Source of the DNA: Oscillospiraceae bacterium
GTDB taxonomy: Bacteria > Bacillota > Clostridia > Oscillospirales > Ruminococcaceae
Reading direction: 5' to 3'
Assembly: GCA_031285645.1 (NCBI GenBank)
Contig: JAITVU010000319.1
Coordinates: forward strand, 1 to 5,323
Length of the DNA: 5,323 bases
Under the pieces are notes generated by a model. That model had not been told where the DNA came from. It was given only the letters and a program-made list of their open reading frames with translations, and did no database searches. The number at the start of each line of letters is the position of its first letter. Position 1 is the first letter of the stretch. The position numbers were made by a program, and so were the translations under genes. Below are positions 1 through 2,883 of the stretch, in pieces.

Positions 1-697
1 CAAGCAGACGCAGGGAGAGCCAGCGCGCGTTGATATTGGCGCCGACATGCTGTTCGATGACAGGCGTTAAAACTGCAAGGGCCTCCTCAACGGGCCTGGG
101 ATAACGTATTAATCGTGGCTTTGTGACAATTTCGCCCCCGGTCAGTCGCCTGACTGTGTCCATCAGGTCGCTAAGGCCTTTTCCCGCGCGCGCGCTCGTC
201 CCGACAACGGGGACGCCGAGCTCGCTTTCCAGTGCGGCAAGGTCGATGCGGATGCCCTTTTTGCGCGCCTCATCCAGAAGGTTGACGCAGACAACGACAT
301 TCGGCGTGATTTCCATGGTCTGCAGGACAAGGTTGAGATTGCGCTCGAGGCATGTGGCGTCGCACACCACAATAGCCGCGTCCGCGCCGCCGTAGAGGAG
401 GAAGTCGCGCGCGACCTCCTCCTCCGGCGAGTGCGCCATCAGGGAGTACGTTCCCGGCAGGTCGACCAGTATGTAGTCCGTCCCGTGAAAATGGTGGGCG
501 CCCTGTGCGCTGCCGACTGTCTTTCCCGGCCAGTTGCCCGTGTGCTGATTCAGACCCGTGAGGGCATTAAATACAGTGCTCTTTCCGACGTTGGGATTCC
601 CGGCGAGCGCGATAATTCTATCGCCGTCATGTTGCTTTTCCACGGCAAGACTGCCAACCACCGCGTTTTTTCCGGTGGAAGAAACGGTCAGACCCAT
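1..697 (-). CDS. feoB: Ferrous iron transporter FeoB, N-terminal part (3' end outside window)
   Basis: FeoB is the inner-membrane Fe(II) permease whose cytoplasmic N-terminal G domain binds and hydrolyses GTP. The window encodes 232 codons and is cut off before the membrane part. All G motifs are visible: G1 GNPNVGKS (residues 33-40), the G2 Thr in NWPGKT (T60), G3 DLPG (79-82), G4 NLLD (139-142) and G5 TSA (167-169). The FeoB-typical GNWPGKTV stretch distinguishes it from other small GTPases. The ATG at 697-695 was chosen because no in-frame ATG or GTG lies just upstream and an AAGGGA sits 11 nt before it. A GTG at codon 19 would give a more usual FeoB N-terminus but has no Shine-Dalgarno sequence. 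With the ATG, about 26 residues precede the first beta strand, longer than in many FeoBs. It lies 58 nt downstream of feoA and is presumably cotranscribed with it. Confidence 0.96.
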   Translation of the reverse strand, partial: MGLTVSSTGKNAVVGSLAVEKQHDGDRIIALAGNPNVGKSTVFNALTGLNQHTGNWPGKTVGSAQGAHHFHGTDYILVDLPGTYSLMAHSPEEEVARDFLLYGGADAAIVVCDATCLERNLNLVLQTMEITPNVVVCVNLLDEARKKGIRIDLAALESELGVPVVGTSARAGKGLSDLMDTVRRLTGGEIVTKPRLIRYPRPVEEALAVLTPVIEQHVGANINARWLSLRLL

Positions 698-755
698 TAA
701 CCAATCAGTCCCTTCGGCTGTTAATCTCAGTAAGGCTTTATTAAATAATCAGGAT
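698..755 (-). promoter_or_regulatory. feoA-feoB spacer with feoB ribosome binding site
   Basis: This short AT-rich spacer holds no terminator-like hairpin, which supports cotranscription of feoA and feoB. The only recognisable signal is AAGGGA (complement of 709-714), 11 nt before the feoB ATG. It is a weaker and more distant Shine-Dalgarno than the one in front of feoA. Confidence 0.5.
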
Positions 756-989
756 TTACGAGACGAGGATTGTGCCCGCGTCCTCGCGGCGCAAGGCAAT
801 AATAGCGCCGCGTATGCCATAGGCGACGGGATCTCCCGAAGGGCTTTCCTGAACGCATTTGACGGTCGTTCCTTCTACAAGGCCGAGGTCCATCAGCCTG
901 CGGCGTATGCCGCCTGTAGCCAGTAGCGCCTTGACGCGGGCGCTGTCGCCTGTTTTAAGGTTTGTCAGATTCTTTTGACTGTGATGCAT
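756..989 (-). CDS. feoA: Ferrous iron transport accessory protein FeoA
   Basis: This is a 77-aa cytoplasmic SH3-like protein, the usual size for a stand-alone FeoA. Family hallmarks are clear: an N-terminal LTNLKTGDSARV strand, the central RRRLMDLGLVEGT segment (about residues 29-41), a conserved PSGDPVAY turn (about 50-57) and a C-terminal ALRREDAGTILV strand. FeoA is known to assist FeoB in Fe(II) uptake, probably by contacting its cytoplasmic side; the exact mechanism is not settled. The start at 989 is preceded by a GAGGAG Shine-Dalgarno (1001-1006, minus strand) at 11 nt. It is the first gene of the feoAB operon and is transcribed divergently from the DtxR/MntR-type regulator. The order feoA-feoB is the common one in Firmicutes. 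Confidence 0.95.
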   Translation of the reverse strand: MHHSQKNLTNLKTGDSARVKALLATGGIRRRLMDLGLVEGTTVKCVQESPSGDPVAYGIRGAIIALRREDAGTILVS

Positions 990-1000
990 TGTGATCTAAA

Positions 1001-1006
1001 CTCCTC
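1001..1006 (-). promoter_or_regulatory. feoA ribosome binding site
   Basis: GAGGAG on the minus strand, 11 nt upstream of the feoA ATG (989-987). It is the only strong purine-rich match nearby and supports this start. Confidence 0.7.
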
Positions 1007-1012
1007 TATGCT

Positions 1013-1030
1013 GTCCGGATTGGGCCGGAC
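1013..1030 (-). repeat. Small hairpin in the feoA leader
   Basis: GTCCGG (1013-1018) and CCGGAC (1025-1030) form a perfect 6-bp stem with a 6-nt loop. A further TCCGGA lies at 1035-1040. The stem sits directly upstream of the feoA Shine-Dalgarno in the predicted 5' leader. It has no U-tract, so it is not a classical terminator. A role in translation or mRNA stability is possible but unproven. Confidence 0.45.
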
Positions 1031-1040
1031 GGTTTCCGGA

Positions 1041-1087
1041 TGCACATAACGTACGGCGTTAATCGGTTTTAATCCGCATTATGTGCA
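1041..1087. repeat. 9-bp perfect inverted repeat in the feoA/regulator divergent region
   Basis: TGCACATAA (1041-1049) is mirrored exactly by TTATGTGCA (1079-1087) across a 29-nt spacer. The spacer itself contains a tandem near-repeat, TTAATCGG then TTAATCCG. The right arm overlaps the candidate feoA -10 box. It could be a pair of protein-binding half-sites or, if the feoA transcript starts upstream of it, a long-loop hairpin. The symmetry is seen directly; the function is inferred. Confidence 0.5.
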
Positions 1088-1107
1088 CTATTTACAAGTC
1101 GCGGTAA
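1078..1107 (-). promoter_or_regulatory. feoA: Candidate feoAB promoter
   Basis: On the minus strand, TTACCG (complement of 1102-1107) and CATAAT (complement of 1078-1083) are separated by 18 nt. This could be a sigma-A promoter reading toward feoA, with transcription starting near 1070 and a leader of about 80 nt. The -35 match is only moderate. The -10 overlaps the right arm of the 1041-1087 inverted repeat, and the -35 abuts the regulator's TATAAT box. Confidence 0.4.
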
Positions 1108-1113
1108 TATAAT
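1084..1113 (+). promoter_or_regulatory. Candidate promoter of the DtxR/MntR-type regulator
   Basis: A perfect TATAAT lies at 1108-1113. The hexamer 18 nt upstream (TGCACT, 1084-1089) is a poor -35 with three of six matches, so the promoter may need help or depend mainly on its -10. Transcription would start near 1120, at the edge of the 1121-1137 palindrome, leaving an untranslated leader of about 190 nt before the chosen start codon. Confidence 0.45.
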
Positions 1114-1137
1114 TAGGTAAGGGAAACTTTGTTTCCC
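1113..1137. promoter_or_regulatory. Candidate metalloregulator operator (palindrome plus DtxR-like half-site)
   Basis: GGGAAAC (1121-1127), a 3-nt TTT centre and GTTTCCC (1131-1137) form a perfect palindrome. Overlapping it on the left, TTAGGTAAG (1113-1121) matches the classical DtxR/IdeR half-site TTAGGTTAG at 8 of 9 positions. The 19-nt window 1113-1131 agrees with TTAGGTTAGSCTAACCTAA at 13 of 19, with the right half much weaker. It sits immediately downstream of the regulator's TATAAT and upstream of the candidate feoAB -35. That position suits repression of both directions. No T-tract follows on either strand, so a terminator is unlikely. Confidence 0.55.
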
Positions 1138-1300
1138 AAAACATACTATTCATAAATCCCGCAATGCGTGCAGGTCTGATGTGGGAAAATGTTTTGGCGA
1201 CGATCCGCGGTCGGGCATGTCTGATGCGCCGGCGGGTTGGGGTTGGTACCGGATGCGGCTGTTTTTCAGGCAGGCTGCTTGCATAACAAATAACGATTAT

Positions 1301-1304
1301 AGGA
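1301..1304 (+). promoter_or_regulatory. Ribosome binding site deciding the regulator start
   Basis: AGGA (1301-1304) lies 8 nt before the ATG at 1313. A competing GAGAGG (1348-1353) lies 10 nt before an in-frame ATG at 1364. The upstream start is preferred because it keeps the FHTLRGY segment, which I recall as common in clostridial members of this family. Initiation at both sites cannot be excluded. Confidence 0.5.
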
Positions 1305-1312
1305 TACGGTAT

Positions 1313-1768
1313 ATGGATAACGGGAAAAACAGCGGCTTTCATACCCTGAGAGGCTATAACAGAATGGAACATTCCGATATCTCTTTTGCCATGGAGGATT
1401 ATCTGGAAATGATCTGCCGCCACACGCTGGAAGGGGAGATCATCCGTGTCAACAGGCTGGCGTCGCTTCTGCATGTCACGCCGCCTTCGGCGTCCAAAAT
1501 GGTGATGAAGCTCAAAGAAAGCGGGCTTGTATCCTTTGAGCCGTACGGCATTATCACGCTGACGCAGGCCGGGGAGGCACTGGGCGGTTATCTTTTATAC
1601 CGCCACGATATCCTGCACCGCTTTTTTATGATGCTCAACCGCTCGGAGGATGAACTGGAGCTGGTTGAAAAAATTGAGCACTATATGGACAGGCGCACGA
1701 TAGAAAATATGGAAAAATTGCTGCGAAGCAAAAGCGGCGGCGGAAATATTATGAATGCGGACAGATAA
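1313..1768 (+). CDS. DtxR/MntR-family metal-dependent transcriptional regulator
   Basis: This 151-aa cytoplasmic repressor has a winged helix-turn-helix (about residues 26-85; recognition region VTPPSASKMVMKLKESGLV) followed by a metal-binding dimerisation domain (about 86-138). It has no C-terminal SH3/FeoA domain, as in the short MntR-type members. All six metal ligands known from Bacillus MntR have counterparts: D29 and E32 (AMEDYLEMI), H98 (YRHDIL), E119, E122 and H123 (VEKIEHYM). The primary-site positions that are Met and Cys in DtxR are Asp and Glu here, the MntR pattern. Despite this, it is divergent from feoAB, so iron control is the contextual expectation. The metal specificity (Mn or Fe) stays open. 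Alternative in-frame starts are 1364 (131 aa... shorter, losing FHTLRGY) and 1181 (unlikely). The tail after residue 138 (SKSGGGNIMNADR) looks unstructured. Confidence 0.9.
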   Translation: MDNGKNSGFHTLRGYNRMEHSDISFAMEDYLEMICRHTLEGEIIRVNRLASLLHVTPPSASKMVMKLKESGLVSFEPYGIITLTQAGEALGGYLLYRHDILHRFFMMLNRSEDELELVEKIEHYMDRRTIENMEKLLRSKSGGGNIMNADR

Positions 1769-1813
1769 GCGTCAAAAAAAGAACAGTGTAGCTGTGCGGA
1801 ACAGAAGCGGGAC

Positions 1814-1843
1814 TAGCCAAATGCGGGGGGATTGTGCTATAAT
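1814..1843 (+). promoter_or_regulatory. rlmB: Extended -10 promoter for the RNA methyltransferase gene
   Basis: TATAAT (1838-1843) is preceded by TG one base upstream (TGC, 1835-1837), a canonical extended -10. TAGCCA (1814-1819) serves as a -35 with four of six matches at 18-nt spacing. Transcription would start around 1850, about 43 nt before the ATG. Just downstream is a 7-nt direct repeat, AATCATT, at 1845-1851 and 1857-1863. I see no terminator between the regulator stop and this promoter, so some read-through is possible. Confidence 0.7.
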
Positions 1844-1892
1844 GAATCATTAATAAAATCATTGTTATTTTTCCCTGTAAAGGATACATTAT

Positions 1893-2657
1893 ATGCCAAA
1901 AGACAGCGATAACAGTCAGCGTGACGATATTGTCATCGGCCGCAACGCCGTACTTGAATTGCTCCGCAGCGCAGCGCCTGTTGAGGCCGTTTTTATACAG
2001 AAGGGCCTGAGCGGCACCGTCACAAAAATAGCCGCGATCGCGCGGGATAGCGGCGTGCCTGTCAAGGACGCCGCGGCGGTGAAGCTGGACAACATGTGCG
2101 CGCACGGCAACCATCAGGGCGTCATTGCCCTCACGGCGGGCGCCGACTACAATGAAATGGACGATATATTTAAGCGGGCGGGTGACGCCCCCCTGTTTGT
2201 TGTTATAGCGGATGAAATTGAGGATCCGCACAATCTCGGCGCGCTTATCCGCACGGCGGAGGCGGCGGGCGCGCACGGCCTCATCATACCCAAAAGGCGA
2301 AGCGCGGGCCTCACCTTTACAGTGGCAAAGGCGTCGGCGGGCGCCGTGGCGCATTTGCCTGTTGTGCGCGTGGCGAATATTGCCGAGACCATTGAGACAC
2401 TCAAAAAACGCGGCGTGTGGTTTTACGCCGCCGATATGGAAGGGCAGCTTTGGTGTGAAACGGATTTTGGCGGTCCCTGCGGCCTTGTCATCGGCTCAGA
2501 GGGAAAAGGGATCGGCCGCCTTGTGAAGGAACGCTGTGATTTTGCGGTTTCCCTGCCGATGTTTGGACAGATTAACTCGCTCAACGCCTCGGTTGCGGGG
2601 GGCATTATTATGTATGAGATCGCGCGCCAGCGCATGAAGACGCCAAATAGCAGATAA
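1893..2657 (+). CDS. rlmB: RlmB/TrmH-family 2'-O-ribose rRNA methyltransferase (SPOUT)
   Basis: This 254-aa cytoplasmic enzyme transfers a methyl group from S-adenosylmethionine to a ribose 2'-OH. In E. coli RlmB the target is G2251 of 23S rRNA. Residues about 13-82 form the substrate-binding domain (IGRNAVLELL at the start, NHQGVIAL at the end). Residues about 100-247 form the knotted SPOUT domain. Motif 1 is DEIEDPHNLGALIRTAEAAG with N114 and R120, motif 2 is LVIGSEGKGIGR (198-209, with E203), and motif 3 is LPMFGQINSLNASVAGGI (221-238, with S229 and N231). Length is typical. AAAGGA (1879-1884) lies 8 nt before the ATG. In many Firmicutes rlmB follows cysS and mrnC; here it has its own promoter next to unrelated genes. 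The family is certain, but the exact target nucleotide is inferred, since other TrmH-type enzymes look similar. Confidence 0.92.
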   Translation: MPKDSDNSQRDDIVIGRNAVLELLRSAAPVEAVFIQKGLSGTVTKIAAIARDSGVPVKDAAAVKLDNMCAHGNHQGVIALTAGADYNEMDDIFKRAGDAPLFVVIADEIEDPHNLGALIRTAEAAGAHGLIIPKRRSAGLTFTVAKASAGAVAHLPVVRVANIAETIETLKKRGVWFYAADMEGQLWCETDFGGPCGLVIGSEGKGIGRLVKERCDFAVSLPMFGQINSLNASVAGGIIMYEIARQRMKTPNSR

Positions 2658-2700
2658 TTAAGTAGAGTGCCGCATGTTGATTATGAACCGAAGGGGTGTA

Positions 2701-2720
2701 ATACCGCGGTGCTCGCAGCG
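2701..2720 (+). repeat. 20-nt near-direct repeat, copy 1
   Basis: This 20-mer matches 2821-2840 at 17 of 20 positions, with substitutions at the 6th, 9th and 16th bases. The copies start exactly 120 nt apart and bracket the other hairpins. In this copy the substitutions break the clean stem seen in copy 2. Confidence 0.6.
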
Positions 2721-2735
2721 CTTCCTTATCCCAGA

Positions 2736-2748
2736 CCGGCAAGGCCGG
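2736..2748 (+). repeat. Short GC hairpin
   Basis: CCGGC (2736-2740) pairs with GCCGG (2744-2748) around an AAG loop. It is followed by CTTTCC. It resembles a weak intrinsic terminator for rlmB, but the T run is only three bases, so I do not call it one. Confidence 0.4.
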
Positions 2749-2772
2749 CTTTCCGCCCCGCAGTGGCGCTAG

Positions 2773-2813
2773 GGAACACATGGAACGCTACGCGTTCCTT
2801 AGGTGTTCCATGT
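2773..2813 (+). repeat. Nested palindrome with two mutually exclusive foldings
   Basis: In fold A an inner stem GGAACGC/GCGTTCC (2782-2788 with 2792-2798, 3-nt loop) is enclosed by an outer stem GGAACAC/GTGTTCC (2773-2779 with 2803-2809). In fold B ACATGGAAC (2778-2786) pairs with GTTCCATGT (2805-2813), extending inward by one G-U and one C-G pair. The two cannot form together. All arms are variants of a GGAAC/GTTCC unit. The structure is read directly; its role is unknown. Confidence 0.75.
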
Positions 2814-2820
2814 CATCTTG

Positions 2821-2843
2821 ATACCCCGCTGCTCGTAGCGGGG
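2821..2843 (+). repeat. GC-rich hairpin containing near-direct repeat copy 2
   Basis: CCCCGCT (2824-2830) pairs perfectly with AGCGGGG (2837-2843) around a GCTCGT loop. The first 20 bases are the second copy of the 20-nt near-repeat. It is followed by AGGGTCATTC, which is not a U-tract, so terminator function is doubtful. It lies about 28 nt before the next gene's Shine-Dalgarno and would be in that gene's leader if transcription reads through. Confidence 0.65.
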
Positions 2844-2870
2844 AGGGTCATTCTTTACAGGAAAGTCAAT

Positions 2871-2876
2871 GGAGGT
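2871..2876 (+). promoter_or_regulatory. Strong ribosome binding site of the P-type ATPase-like gene
   Basis: GGAGGT lies 7 nt before the ATG at 2884. It is the strongest Shine-Dalgarno in the window and fixes the start of the long gene. Confidence 0.85.
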
Positions 2877-2883
2877 ATCCTGA

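Larger units (their letters stand above)
990..1312. other. Divergent feoA / regulator intergenic region
   Basis: This 323-nt gene-free stretch holds, left to right, the feoA Shine-Dalgarno, a leader hairpin, the 1041-1087 inverted repeat, candidate back-to-back promoters and the 1113-1137 operator candidate. From 1138 to about 1300 I see no recognisable riboswitch, promoter or terminator. That part is open in the regulator's frame from an ATG at 1181. The peptide it would encode (MGKCFGDDPRSG onward) resembles no DtxR-family sequence and lacks a good Shine-Dalgarno, so I read it as untranslated leader. Confidence 0.6.
2658..2883. other. Hairpin-rich spacer between rlmB and the P-type ATPase-like gene
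   Basis: This 226-nt spacer contains no convincing gene. It holds at least three stem-loops in succession, 2736-2748, 2773-2813 and 2824-2843. An imperfect copy of the last hairpin's sequence lies at 2701-2720. An open reading frame crosses it from 2667, but it has no Shine-Dalgarno, its codons follow the palindromes, and it overlaps the next gene's start. None of the hairpins is followed by a real T-tract, so termination of rlmB here is uncertain. Confidence 0.6.

Noticed and set aside
558..926. Plus-strand open frame across the feoA-feoB junction
   Set aside because: It overlaps two confidently identified minus-strand genes and encodes nothing recognisable.
1138..1300. Metal riboswitch in the regulator's leader
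   Set aside because: I looked for features of the Mn (yybP-ykoY) and NiCo aptamers and found neither their conserved loops nor a terminator or sequester stem.
1181..1312. Upstream extension of the regulator reading frame (start at 1181)
   Set aside because: The extra 44 residues have no resemblance to the family and no good Shine-Dalgarno precedes 1181. The ATG at 1313 has AGGA at proper spacing and gives a normal length.
1749..2354. 201-codon open frame on the minus strand across the rlmB gene
   Set aside because: It lies antisense to a clear SPOUT methyltransferase, has an Arg/His-rich translation typical of antisense frames in GC-rich genes, and has no recognisable domain.
2677..2704. 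Promoter TTGATT-16-TAATAC for the P-type ATPase-like gene
   Set aside because: The -10 matches the consensus at only three of six positions, and it lies before the hairpin cluster. It is too weak to call.
2736..2753. Intrinsic terminator for rlmB
   Set aside because: The stem is only 5 bp and is followed by just three T residues, which falls short of a convincing terminator.
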